Origin: CAXXOK01 sp964640955
Lineage (GTDB): Bacteria > Bacillota > Clostridia > Christensenellales > Aristaeellaceae
Assembly: GCA_964640955.1 (NCBI GenBank)
Contig: CAZXJI010000005.1
Span: 94,431-158,430, forward strand
Length of the DNA: 64,000 nucleotides
Direction: 5' to 3'
Part shown: positions 39,404 to 47,652 of the stretch, in pieces
How the letters are laid out: each line of letters starts with the position of its first letter
Numbering within the stretch: position 1 is the stretch's first letter
Translations under genes and position numbers: made by a program
Notes under the pieces: model-generated
Database searches by the model: none
Seen by the model: the letters and a program-made list of their open reading frames with translations, nothing else
What the model was told of the DNA's origin: nothing

Positions 39404-40591
39404 TTATTCCATGCCGGTGTAGGTCAGCAGGCTCTCCGGCGGGAAATCGGCGATGAAGGTCTTGCCGCGGGTAAACTGCAGCTCGTTGCCCTGATCGTCG
39501 TAATACACGGTGGGGCTTTCCACGGAATCGCGCACCCAGTAGCCGGGAATGTAGCGGCCGCCGATGAAGATGTCCGCGTTGCCCTTGCCCACGCTCTGCA
39601 TGACGGGCATGATCTTGCTGTTGTTGGTATACTCGTAGGAAACGCGCTGGATAATGACGTTGGAGAAGCTCATCCAGACGGAGTTGGTGTCGTCCACGTT
39701 GCCGGCTTCCTCGGCGCTCAGGTAGGTCATGTACGGAGCGTCGCCCGAGTAGCGGTAGTAGAGGTTCTCGGTCTCGTCGTACACGAAGTGGGAAACCCAC
39801 TTTTCATGGCCCCAGTCGAGGTTGATGTTGTAGGCCAGGTCGTAGCCGTCCACGTAGGGGCTGGAATCGGAGAAAAGGAAGGCGTGCGCGCTGGCGGAAT
39901 AGTTGGTGGGGATGGTGTCGCGCAGGCCCACGACGTTGACGTCGAGGTTGTCGGGGTTTTTGAGGCCCTTCACGCGCTGGCGGTAGTCGTTCCACTTGTT
40001 GGTGAGCAGGTTGAACAATACGCCCTTGTCGCTGGCGCCGAGCTCCGCGAACATGGCGGCGATATTGTTCTCATCCTCGTGGGGGCCGCCCGCGTAGATA
40101 AAGCCGCTCTGCCACTCCTCGCGCAGCAGCACGTGCCCGATACGCGCCGAGCGAACGGGGCCCACCGACGTGGGGATGCCCTCGTCCAGCCGGTCGCTGA
40201 AGAGGAAGGAGATACGGGTCTCGCCCGTGCGGTAGAGGATGCCTTCGTAGACAATGTCGGCGTACTGGCCGCCCCACGGCGCCCGGTTGCCCACGCCCGC
40301 GGACTTGACGGTGGTGCCGTTGTACTTGACCGATCCCTGGGGGTTGCTGATCTGCACGAGCATCGGCAGATACACGCCGCTCCACTCCAGACCCGTGGTG
40401 GGACTCTCGCCCGGGATGATGGGGTTGCGGTCGGCGGGCGTTTTGTTTTCAATCTTGCGGTCGGCCTCGTTTTGCAGCACCGTGCCTTCCAGCGGCAGGC
40501 TGTACGTATTTGCCTTCGTCGCCGCAACCGCGGGCACGGCGACGCTCATAAGCAGTGATAATACCAGAATCACCCCGATGATCTTCTTCAC
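39404..40591 (-). CDS. DUF3048 domain protein, exported (YerB-like)
   Basis: 395 aa. The start is a GTG at 40591 with GAGG ~8 nt upstream; translation from there gives a signal peptide (residues 1-24, VKKIIGVILVLSLLMSVAVPAVAA). The body matches the DUF3048 N- and C-terminal domains: LPMLVQISNPQGSVKYNG, ADIVYEGILYRTGETRISFLFSD, VGPVRSARIGHVLLREEW, and NDYRQRVKGLKNPD. Members are envelope proteins or lipoproteins of unknown function; no lipobox Cys is seen here. It has a very strong promoter of its own (40668-40697). Confidence 0.85.
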   Translation of the reverse strand: MKKIIGVILVLSLLMSVAVPAVAATKANTYSLPLEGTVLQNEADRKIENKTPADRNPIIPGESPTTGLEWSGVYLPMLVQISNPQGSVKYNGTTVKSAGVGNRAPWGGQYADIVYEGILYRTGETRISFLFSDRLDEGIPTSVGPVRSARIGHVLLREEWQSGFIYAGGPHEDENNIAAMFAELGASDKGVLFNLLTNKWNDYRQRVKGLKNPDNLDVNVVGLRDTIPTNYSASAHAFLFSDSSPYVDGYDLAYNINLDWGHEKWVSHFVYDETENLYYRYSGDAPYMTYLSAEEAGNVDDTNSVWMSFSNVIIQRVSYEYTNNSKIMPVMQSVGKGNADIFIGGRYIPGYWVRDSVESPTVYYDDQGNELQFTRGKTFIADFPPESLLTYTGME

Positions 40592-40667
40592 GTAACTATC
40601 CTCCCCAATCTTTGTGGTTACTAAACGATCTACACATGCGTTAAATTGCACCCCTGCGTGCTTTTGA

Positions 40668-40697
40668 ATTATAACATTTCAAAAAATCGGGTGTCAA
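40668..40697 (-). promoter_or_regulatory. Consensus sigma-A promoter of the DUF3048 gene
   Basis: Minus strand TTGACA (40697-40692), 18-bp spacer, TATAAT (40673-40668): both elements match consensus exactly. Confidence 0.9.
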
Positions 40698-40753
40698 TCA
40701 ACACGCTGTAACAGTTGCCGGAGGCAAACGAGGCTTTCCCGCTCCGCCGATTC

Positions 40754-40788
40754 CGCCAAGAAGCGCCCCCGACAGGCGCTTTTTGGCG
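40754..40788 (-). terminator. Terminator of the L,D-transpeptidase gene
   Basis: A 14-bp stem with a T-A/T-G rich centre (40754-40767 with 40775-40788, one mismatch) lies 18 bp past the minus-strand stop at 40807. Confidence 0.7.
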
Positions 40789-40806
40789 AAATCCACATGG
40801 AACGGC

Positions 40807-42576
40807 TCACGGGTTCGCGGGAGCCGGCGTGGGCGAGGGGGCGAACGTCGGCGCGGGCGTGGGGGAAGGGGTCGGCGTCGGCGTGGGGGTATAGGTCGGC
40901 GCGGGCGTCGGGGCCGGGGTGGGGGTCGGCGTATTGAGCACGTCCGCGTACAGGGCGTTGAGCGTCTTTTCGTTCGCTTCGCCGGTGGCGTAGATGCCGT
41001 TAGCCTTCTGGAAGGCTTTGACCGCGTTCTTCGTGCCGTTGAGGAACGTGCCCGTGACCGTGCCGGTGTAATACCCGAGCTCCTTGAGCTTCATCTGCAT
41101 CCAGAACACGTCCTCGCCCTCGCTGCCTTTTTTGAGCGTGCGGAACGGCTGGGGCGGCGTGCCGGTGCTGGAGTAGGCGGGGGTTGCGGTGGGCTCCGGG
41201 GTGGTGACGGGGGTCTTGCTGCCTTTGATGAGGGGCGCGGGCTTCAGGGCGGAGCGCAGTTCCGGGTCGTTGGGCAGATCCTCGGTGATCGTAACCACCG
41301 TGCCCTCGCCGACGTTGTCGTATATCCATTTGGCGTCGGCGTTCAGCAGGCGGATGCATCCGTGCGAGGCGCGCGACCCCAGCAGATTGTAGCTTTTGGT
41401 GCTCATGGCATCCAAGTCCACGGAGTTATAGATGACGGAATGGAAGGCAATGTAGGCGTTGATGCGCGTCCAGTACTGGGCGTAGCTGCCATAGAGGCTG
41501 AAGTAACACCAGCGGGCCTTGCGGCCGTTGAGCACCCATTCGCCCACGTCGCTGGGGGTGGCCACCATGCCGGTGGAGCAGACCATGGTGCGCACGGGCA
41601 CGGTGTAAGCCCCTTCGTCGTCCAGCCCGTATACGATCACGGCCTGGTTTTGCACGTCCACGGTGATAGCGTAGGGAATGGGCGTGGGTTCGGGCGTGGG
41701 CCGCGGCGTGGCGCTTGCGTCCAGCGCCTGCTCGTCGTCAAACAGCACGCTCCAGGTCTCCTCGCCCGTCACGCCGTCCACCGAAAGTCCGTTGTTCTCC
41801 TGAAACGCCTTCACGGCGGCCTGCGTCTGGTTCATGTAATAGCCGCTGATGGGGCCGTCGAAATAGCCCAGCGCCGTCAGCCGCTTCTGCACGAGCTTCA
41901 CCTGCTCGCCCTGGGAACCGCGGGAGAGCTTTTTGGTGTATTCCACGTCGATGGCGGCCGTATCCTCGTCGCCGTCGGCGGCGATCACCACGTCGTTGAT
42001 ATCGCCCAGGTCGCCGGTCGAATCGGGCGCGGCGGTCGCCTCGGGGCCGTCCTTGGACAGGGCGGAGGCGCTGAACAGCAGGCGCTGGGTTTTGACGTCC
42101 GCGGTGCCGGTGCTCTCCAGCCCGTTTTTCGTCTGGAAGCTTTCGATGGCGGCGGTGGTGCCCTCCAGATAATTGCCGCTGAGCTTGCCCGTGTAGTAAC
42201 CCAGCGTTTGAAGCGCTTCCTGAAGGCGCTCAACATCCTCGCCGCTGTCGCCGGTCGTCAGCGACCGGTACTCGGCGTTCATCAGCATCGCTTCGGTCTC
42301 GCCGTCCACCGCGCCGGTTTCCTCAAGCCCGTAATCCGCCTGGAACTGGCGCACCGCGGCGCGGGTACCGTCCAGAAAATTGCCGCTGACCTTGCCGCTG
42401 TAGTAGCCCAGGTCCTTTAAACGCTGCTGCACGGCGAGCACGGTGTCGCCGCTGTCGCCGTATTGCAGGGGCGCGTAGCCGTCCGCCGATTCCCCCAGTG
42501 AATAGCTTCCGGCGGCCTGCGGAAGCGCCGCCAACACCAGCGCGAGCGTCAATAGCACAGCCAGATACCGTTTCAT
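40807..42576 (-). CDS. L,D-transpeptidase (YkuD) with four peptidoglycan-binding repeats
   Basis: 589 aa. After a signal peptide (MKRYLAVLLTLALVLAALPQAAG) come PG_binding_1 repeats at about residues 36-95, 105-168 and 215-285 (each with the LGYYSG...DGTRAAVRQFQ pattern), a YkuD domain at ~305-440 with the catalytic SHGCIR (Cys407) and the upstream His in YIAFHSVIYN, a fourth repeat at ~483-545, then a Pro/Thr-rich tail (PTPTPAPTPAP pattern) that may span the wall. It forms 3-3 cross-links or attaches proteins to peptidoglycan outside the membrane. Confidence 0.93.
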   Translation of the reverse strand: MKRYLAVLLTLALVLAALPQAAGSYSLGESADGYAPLQYGDSGDTVLAVQQRLKDLGYYSGKVSGNFLDGTRAAVRQFQADYGLEETGAVDGETEAMLMNAEYRSLTTGDSGEDVERLQEALQTLGYYTGKLSGNYLEGTTAAIESFQTKNGLESTGTADVKTQRLLFSASALSKDGPEATAAPDSTGDLGDINDVVIAADGDEDTAAIDVEYTKKLSRGSQGEQVKLVQKRLTALGYFDGPISGYYMNQTQAAVKAFQENNGLSVDGVTGEETWSVLFDDEQALDASATPRPTPEPTPIPYAITVDVQNQAVIVYGLDDEGAYTVPVRTMVCSTGMVATPSDVGEWVLNGRKARWCYFSLYGSYAQYWTRINAYIAFHSVIYNSVDLDAMSTKSYNLLGSRASHGCIRLLNADAKWIYDNVGEGTVVTITEDLPNDPELRSALKPAPLIKGSKTPVTTPEPTATPAYSSTGTPPQPFRTLKKGSEGEDVFWMQMKLKELGYYTGTVTGTFLNGTKNAVKAFQKANGIYATGEANEKTLNALYADVLNTPTPTPAPTPAPTYTPTPTPTPSPTPAPTFAPSPTPAPANP

Positions 42577-42659
42577 AGCCTACACCTCATCCGTCATCTA
42601 CAGGCTGTTTCGTCCGGAAAAACGGGTTTCCCTGCCCGGTTTGCGCGGCCGGAAAGAAT

Positions 42660-43451
42660 TTACAGGTATTCGATCATGTCGGATAAACGATTGAAGATCA
42701 GGTCGGGTTTTTCGGGTGCCGCCCGCTCGTCCTCCATCGTCGCCTCGCCGGTCAGCACCAGGATGCTCGTCATGCCGAAGCGCACGCCGGTGGCGATATC
42801 GGTGTAGAGGCGGTCGCCGACCATGGCGAGCTCCTCCTTTTTAAGGCCCGTCACCCGAAGCGCCTCCGTAACGATGCCCGCGTTGGGTTTGCCGATCACC
42901 ACGTCCGGCCTGCGGCCCGCGCTGGCTTCGATAAACGCGATAATCGCCCCGATGTCCGGCGCGAAGCCCGTTTCCGTGGGGCAGTTGAAATCCGGGTGGG
43001 TGGCTACGTAGGGCAGGCCCGCGCGCACCAGGTCGCATACCCGCGTCATCTTCGGGTAATCCAGGGTCGTATCGTACCCGATCAGCACGTAGTCGGGGTG
43101 AGCGTCGTCGATCGTCACGCCCATCCGGGTCAGCTCGTCCCGCAGAAAACCGTTGCCCAGCACGTAGGCGCGCTTGCCGGGGAACCGTTCCAGCACGTAG
43201 CGTCCGGCGGCCTGCCCGGAGGTGAGCACGTTCAAAAACGGCTCCGTGACCCCCAGACGCCGGAGCTTTTGTACGTACGCCTCGGCGGATTTGCTGGAAT
43301 TGTTGGTTAAAAACAAAGCCGTACGCCCGGTCTGCCTGAGCTTGTCCAGAAACGCCAGCGAACCTTCCAGCATCCGTTCGCCCAGGTAGAGCGTGCCGTC
43401 CATATCCAGCAGAAATCCCCGGATGGGGGCGAGTTTTGCCCGTACGTCCAT
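42660..43451 (-). CDS. HAD-IIA family phosphatase (NagD/4-nitrophenylphosphatase-like)
   Basis: 263 aa. HAD motif I DMDGTLYLGE, motif II LFLTNNSSK, motif III Lys in IGKPNAGIV and motif IV MVGDRLYTDI are all present, with a C2a-type cap between II and III. Start ATG 43451 is chosen because AGGAGAAGG lies 3-8 nt upstream, and the HAD fold begins right after. The substrate is not predictable; NagD-type enzymes dephosphorylate nucleotides and sugar phosphates. It may be transcribed alone. Confidence 0.9.
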   Translation of the reverse strand: MDVRAKLAPIRGFLLDMDGTLYLGERMLEGSLAFLDKLRQTGRTALFLTNNSSKSAEAYVQKLRRLGVTEPFLNVLTSGQAAGRYVLERFPGKRAYVLGNGFLRDELTRMGVTIDDAHPDYVLIGYDTTLDYPKMTRVCDLVRAGLPYVATHPDFNCPTETGFAPDIGAIIAFIEASAGRRPDVVIGKPNAGIVTEALRVTGLKKEELAMVGDRLYTDIATGVRFGMTSILVLTGEATMEDERAAPEKPDLIFNRLSDMIEYL

Positions 43452-43536
43452 GCCTTCTCCTCCCGACGGCCGTCGGGCCGCTTCGACCATTTTACCACAC
43501 AACCGGACATTTTTGAAGCCGCCAAAACGTACAGCC

Positions 43537-43563
43537 AAAAAGCCGGCGGTCATGCCGGCTTTT
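43537..43563. terminator. Terminator of the amino-acid importer operon
   Basis: AAAAGCCGGC-type 10-bp stem (43538-43547 with 43554-43563, 6-nt loop); read on the minus strand it is followed by TTTTTGG. It lies 11 bp past the ATPase stop. Confidence 0.88.
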
Positions 43564-43573
43564 CGCTTGGGGT

Positions 43574-44296
43574 TTACAGGACCTTCTTGAGGAAGTCCTG
43601 CGTGCGCGCCTGCTGCGGATGTTCGAAAATCTCCGTAGGCGTGCCTTCCTCCAGCACCACGCCCTCGTCCATGAACAGCACGCGGTCGCCCACCTCGCGG
43701 GCGAAGCCCATTTCGTGGGTGACCACCACCATGGTCATGCCGTCCTCGGCCAGCCGTTTCATCACGTCCAGCACCTCGCCGACCATTTCGGGGTCCAGCG
43801 CGCTGGTCGGCTCGTCAAACAGCATCACGTCGGGGTTCATCGCCAGCGCCCGCACGATGGCGATGCGCTGCTGCTGACCGCCGGAAAGCTGCTTGGGGAA
43901 AACGGACGCCTTCTCGGCAAGCCCCACGCGGGTCAGAAGCTGCATGGCCCTTTCCCGCGCCTGCTCCCTGGTCATCAGCTTAAGCGTGATGGGCGCGAGG
44001 GTGATGTTGTCCATCACGTTCAGGTGGGGAAAGAGGTTAAACTGCTGGAACACCATGCCCATGCGGCGGCGCAGGGCGTCGATATTCGCGCGGGGCGCGG
44101 TGATTTCCGTACCTTCGAAGAAAATCTGCCCGCTCGTGGGCATTTCCAGCAGGTTCAGGCACCGAAGGAAGGTGCTCTTGCCGCTGCCGGAGGGCCCGAT
44201 GATTACGACCTTCTCCTGCGGTTTGATGTGCTGGTCGATGCCGCGCAGCACCTCCAGGTCGCCGAAGTGCTTATGCAGGTTTTTAACGGTTATCAC
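43574..44296 (-). CDS. glnQ: Polar amino-acid ABC transporter ATPase (GlnQ type)
   Basis: 240 aa. Walker A GPSGSGKS, signature LSGGQQQR, Walker B VMLFDEPTSALDPE, switch His in VVTHEMGFA; the QQFNLFPH and FLRCLNLLE features are those of GlnQ/ArtP. It overlaps the permease gene by 14 nt, so the two are co-translated. It drives uptake with the permease and the binding protein encoded upstream on the same strand. The specific amino acid cannot be told from the ATPase. Confidence 0.92.
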   Translation of the reverse strand: MITVKNLHKHFGDLEVLRGIDQHIKPQEKVVIIGPSGSGKSTFLRCLNLLEMPTSGQIFFEGTEITAPRANIDALRRRMGMVFQQFNLFPHLNVMDNITLAPITLKLMTREQARERAMQLLTRVGLAEKASVFPKQLSGGQQQRIAIVRALAMNPDVMLFDEPTSALDPEMVGEVLDVMKRLAEDGMTMVVVTHEMGFAREVGDRVLFMDEGVVLEEGTPTEIFEHPQQARTQDFLKKVL

Positions 44297-45068
44297 CCTG
44301 ACGCAGCCTCCTTTCCAGCCTTCCCAGCAGCTTGGTCAGCACCCCCGTGACGATCAGGTAGAGGATGCCGGAAACGATGTAGGGCGTAAAGGCGCTGTAG
44401 GTTTTGCTGCGGATGTAGTCGCCCGCCTTGGTCAGCTCCGTAAGCGCGATGTAGGCCAGGATGGACGTTTCCTTGATGAGCGTGATGAACTCGTTGCACA
44501 GCGCCGGCAGTGCCGTTTTCAGCGCCTGCGGGAAGATGATCAGCTTCATCGTCTGCCACTGGCCCAGGCCCAGCGAGCGCCCGGCCTCGGTCTGGCCCTT
44601 GTCCACGCTCAGGATGCCGCTTCGGATGATCTCGCTGACGTAGGCGGCGCTGTTGAGGCCGCAGGCGATGACCCCGATGATGACCCGGTCGATGGCGATG
44701 GAGCCGAACAGGCCGAAGTTGATGATGAGCACCTGCAACAGCATCGGCGTGCCGCGGATGATGCCCACGTACACCCCCGCGATTTTCTGCAGGGGCTTTA
44801 CGCCGCTCAGGCGCATCAGCGCCAGCAGCGTACCCAGCATCAGGCCCGCGATCGCCGCGAACAGCGACACCTCCAGCGTGATGCCCAGGCCGCGCAGGTA
44901 GTTCATCCAGCGGTTGTTGTACAGAACGTTCTGGTAGATTTCCTTGTAGATATTCTCCCAGAAGTCCAGATTGCCGGCCAGCGCCTTGTCCTTGATGGCG
45001 AGCCACCACTGGTCGAAGATCGTCGAGCCGGTCACCTCGGCGGCGCCGAGCAAGAGGGCTGAAAACAT
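44283..45068 (-). CDS. Polar amino-acid ABC transporter permease (HisM/GlnP type)
   Basis: 261 aa. A ~60-residue N-terminal region with little similarity precedes the HEQRo permease domain: LRGLGITLEVSLFAAIAGLM, GIIRGTPMLLQVLIIN, and the EAA loop EAGRSLGLGQWQTMKLIIFPQA. ATG 45068 is preferred because AGGAAAG precedes it; the open frame extends 31 codons more but into the intercistronic hairpins. One gene only, so the pore is a homodimer. Confidence 0.9.
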   Translation of the reverse strand: MFSALLLGAAEVTGSTIFDQWWLAIKDKALAGNLDFWENIYKEIYQNVLYNNRWMNYLRGLGITLEVSLFAAIAGLMLGTLLALMRLSGVKPLQKIAGVYVGIIRGTPMLLQVLIINFGLFGSIAIDRVIIGVIACGLNSAAYVSEIIRSGILSVDKGQTEAGRSLGLGQWQTMKLIIFPQALKTALPALCNEFITLIKETSILAYIALTELTKAGDYIRSKTYSAFTPYIVSGILYLIVTGVLTKLLGRLERRLRQGDNR

Positions 45069-45118
45069 GGCTTTCCTCCGGTGGGGTTCCGGGCGTGCGC
45101 CGCCCGAAACGAAATAAA

Positions 45119-45185
45119 GCGGGAAGGCGTTACGCCACCCTCCCGCACAGGCGAACGGCAAGGCGGCGGAGCCGCTTTGCCGTTC
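45119..45185 (-). terminator. Two intercistronic hairpins after the binding-protein gene
   Basis: GCGGGAAGG pairs with CCCTCCCGC (45119-45146) and, next to it, a 15-bp stem (45153-45167 with 45171-45185, one G-T) lies 13 bp past the binding-protein stop. No T-run follows, so they may set the binding-protein to permease ratio. Confidence 0.7.
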
Positions 45186-45197
45186 AGGGAAGTCCGT

Positions 45198-45968
45198 TTA
45201 TTCCGCTGTGTCGTCCCCGGCGTTCTCGCCGTAGATGTCCCACTTCACGACCAGCGCGTCGATGGTGCCGTCGGCCTGCATGCGCTCGATGGAAGCGTCG
45301 ATTTTGGCCTTGAGGTCGGCGTTGCCCTTGGGGATGGCGATGCCGTAGTACTCGGCGTCGAACACCACCGTGTCGCTGATGGTCAGCGTGTCGTCGCCCA
45401 GTTCCTTAAGGATGCGCTTGGCCACGGGCGTGTCGGTGATGACCGCGTCCAGCTTGTTGCCCTGCAGGTCCATAACGGCGTCCAGCGCCTTGGTGTAGGC
45501 GAACACGTTGTTCATGTCCGTGCTGGCCTCGGCGGCGTCCATGCCGGTGGTGCCGGTCTGGGAGCCGATCTTCTTGCCCATGAGGCTGGCGTTATCGGTG
45601 ATGTCGCTGTCGACCTTCACGATGCAGCTCTGGCCGTCCTGCAGGTAGGGGATGGAGAAGTCCACGTTCATCTGGCGCTCCTCGGTGATGTAGAAGCCGG
45701 AGATGCCCAGGTCGTAAAGGCCGGTCTGCACGCCGGTCACAATGCTGTCGAAGCTTGTGGCCTCAAAGACGATCTCCATGCCGATGTCCTTGGAGATTTC
45801 GGCGGCCAGGTCGGCGTCGAAGCCGATCACGTTGCCGTCGTCGTCCATGGACTCGAAGGGCGGAAAGTCGGGGCTGGTGCCGGCCTTGAGCACGGTGGTC
45901 TCGGCGAGGGCGGCGGCGCAGGACAGGGTCAGTAGAACGGATACCAGCAAGGCAAGGAATTTCTTCAT
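45198..45968 (-). CDS. Amino-acid ABC transporter substrate-binding protein
   Basis: 256 aa, SBP_bac_3 family. Signal peptide MKKFLALLVSVLLTLSCAAALAET; the Cys is not in a lipobox position that I would trust. Mature motifs VLKAGTSPDFPPFESMDDDGNVIGFDADLA, GLYDLGISGFYITEERQMNVDFS and AVITDTPVAKRIL are typical of cystine/Gln/Arg-type binding proteins. ATG 45968 follows GGAGG. First gene of the importer operon. Confidence 0.9.
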   Translation of the reverse strand: MKKFLALLVSVLLTLSCAAALAETTVLKAGTSPDFPPFESMDDDGNVIGFDADLAAEISKDIGMEIVFEATSFDSIVTGVQTGLYDLGISGFYITEERQMNVDFSIPYLQDGQSCIVKVDSDITDNASLMGKKIGSQTGTTGMDAAEASTDMNNVFAYTKALDAVMDLQGNKLDAVITDTPVAKRILKELGDDTLTISDTVVFDAEYYGIAIPKGNADLKAKIDASIERMQADGTIDALVVKWDIYGENAGDDTAE

Positions 45969-46011
45969 GAGTGGGGGCCTCCTAAAACGCAAGTATTTTT
46001 GGAATGCGCAT

Positions 46012-46040
46012 AGTATACATCCGTGCTGCCTGCTTGTCAA
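46012..46040 (-). promoter_or_regulatory. Sigma-A promoter of the amino-acid importer operon
   Basis: Minus strand TTGACA (46040-46035), 17-bp spacer, TATACT (46017-46012). Confidence 0.88.
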
Positions 46041-46059
46041 GGAAATAATGCATAAATAT

Positions 46060-46635
46060 TCAATCTTTTTTTGCTTGCTTTCGGACGCTTTCCAGGTAGC
46101 GCTTCCGCCCTTCGACGTAAAAGTCGTTGCCGTGAGCGTCCACGGCGACGGTCAGCGGCAGGTTTTCGACCACCAGCCTTTTCACCGATTCGGTGCCCAG
46201 ATCCGGGTAGGCCACGACCGTGACGCTCTTCACGCAGTCGGCCAGATAGGCCGCGCAGCCCCCGATCGCCACGAAGTAGACCGCGCCGTGGCGAACGAAA
46301 GCCTCCCGGGTCGCCTCGCCGCGCTCGCCCTTGCCGATGACGGCCTTCACCCCGTAGCGCAGCATCTGCGGGGTGTAGGGATCCATGCGCACGCTGGTGG
46401 TGGGCCCGATGGCCCCGGAGGGGCGGCCCGGCGGCGTGGGCGTCGGCCCTGCATAAAAAACCGTCTGCCCGCGCAGGTCGACCGGCAGGGGTTCGCCCGC
46501 GGCGAGCGCCGCGCAGAAGCGCGCGTGCGCCGCGTCCCGCGCGGTGTACACCACGCCGCTGAGCAGCACGCTGTCGCCGGCGCGCAGGGAAGCGAGCGTT
46601 TCCGGCGTAAAGGGGGAGACCAGCGAAAGGGGCAT
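46060..46635 (-). CDS. Class I fumarate hydratase, beta (C-terminal) subunit
   Basis: 191 aa. Fumerase_C landmarks: GDSVLLSGVVYTARDAAHARF, VFYAGPTPTPPGRPSGAIGPTTSVRMDPYTP, and VIGKGERGEATREAF...FVAIGGCAAYL. Together with the alpha subunit it forms an oxygen-sensitive 4Fe-4S hydratase for fumarate/malate or tartrate. ATG 46635 has AGGAAG ~8 nt upstream. The gap of 113 bp to the alpha-subunit gene is unusually large for this pair, which is commonly overlapping, but the two are collinear on the minus strand. Confidence 0.9.
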   Translation of the reverse strand: MPLSLVSPFTPETLASLRAGDSVLLSGVVYTARDAAHARFCAALAAGEPLPVDLRGQTVFYAGPTPTPPGRPSGAIGPTTSVRMDPYTPQMLRYGVKAVIGKGERGEATREAFVRHGAVYFVAIGGCAAYLADCVKSVTVVAYPDLGTESVKRLVVENLPLTVAVDAHGNDFYVEGRKRYLESVRKQAKKD

Positions 46636-46748
46636 GGGACGCGCTTCCTTTCCGTGGCGGTTCGCCGCGCCGACGCGCGCGTGCGGATACCGCATATGCG
46701 TGAATATTCATTCAAACCGGGCGGAGGTGCCCTAAGCCCCGGGACGCG

Positions 46749-47600
46749 CTACAGCGTCTCTTCGGCGTGGCGGGTCACGTGGCAGCCCATATTGACCGCC
46801 ACGGGCAGCCCCGCGATGTGCGTGGGCGCCGCCTTGATGCGCACGGAAAGCGCCGTCGTCCATCCGCCGAAGCCCTGCGGGCCGATGCCAAGCTGGTTGA
46901 TTGAGGCGAGCAGCTCGTCCTCCATCGCCGCGTAGTACGGATCGGGGTGCGGGCCGGGCCGGAGCTCCACCAGCGCCTCCTTGGCCAGGAGCGCCACCTG
47001 CTCGAACGTTCCGCCGATGCCCACGCCCAGCATGACCGGCGGGCAGGGGTTGGCCCCCGCCAGGCGGACGGTCTCCACCACGAAGCGCTTTACGCCCTCC
47101 GCGCCGTCGGCCGGCGTGAGCATGCAAAGCCGGCTCATGTTCTCGCTGCCGAAGCCCTTGGGCGACACCGTCAGCCGGACGCGGTCGCCTGGCACCAGGC
47201 GCACGTGCAGCACGGCCGGGGTGTTGTCGCCGGTGTTCCGGCGGCGCAGGGGATCGGCGACGACGGACTTGCGCAGGTAGCCTTCCTCGTAGCCGCGCGC
47301 CACCCCGGCGTTCACGGCGTCCTCCAGCGAGGCTCCCTCGATGTGCGCGTCCTGCCCGACCTCGGCGAACACCACCGCCATGCCGGTGTCCTGGCAGATG
47401 GGCACGGCCTCGGTCCGGGCGATCACGGCGTTCTGGCGGATCAGCCGGAGCGCTTCCCGCGCGGGGGCGAAGGGCTCGGCCTCGTCCGCGGCCTGCAGCA
47501 GCGCGCCCACCTGCCCGGGCAGCGCCGTGCAGGCGCGCACGCAAAGGCGGGCGACGCAATCGGTAATCGCGGAAGCGGGAACGGTGCGGATGGGGTTCAT
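46749..47600 (-). CDS. Class I fumarate hydratase, alpha (N-terminal) subunit
   Basis: 283 aa. Three Cys expected to hold the 4Fe-4S cluster are seen in AVPICQDTGMAVVF, GANPCPPVMLGVGIGG and VNMGCHVTRH. The NTGDNTPAVLHVRLVPGD and KGFGSENMSRLCMLTPADG segments are family hallmarks. It hydrates fumarate to malate (or handles tartrate in related enzymes). ATG 47600 is preceded by GGGAGGCAGAGG. Followed by the beta subunit. Confidence 0.92.
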   Translation of the reverse strand: MNPIRTVPASAITDCVARLCVRACTALPGQVGALLQAADEAEPFAPAREALRLIRQNAVIARTEAVPICQDTGMAVVFAEVGQDAHIEGASLEDAVNAGVARGYEEGYLRKSVVADPLRRRNTGDNTPAVLHVRLVPGDRVRLTVSPKGFGSENMSRLCMLTPADGAEGVKRFVVETVRLAGANPCPPVMLGVGIGGTFEQVALLAKEALVELRPGPHPDPYYAAMEDELLASINQLGIGPQGFGGWTTALSVRIKAAPTHIAGLPVAVNMGCHVTRHAEETL

Positions 47601-47652
47601 GCCTCTGCCTCCCAAAGCGTAGAAATCAGGCTGCTCGCGGCGGCGCCCGCCG

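Noticed and set aside
46635..46749. A small gene between the two fumarase subunits
   Set aside because: No start with ribosome site and no conserved peptide; the 113-bp gap seems empty apart from shadow frames.
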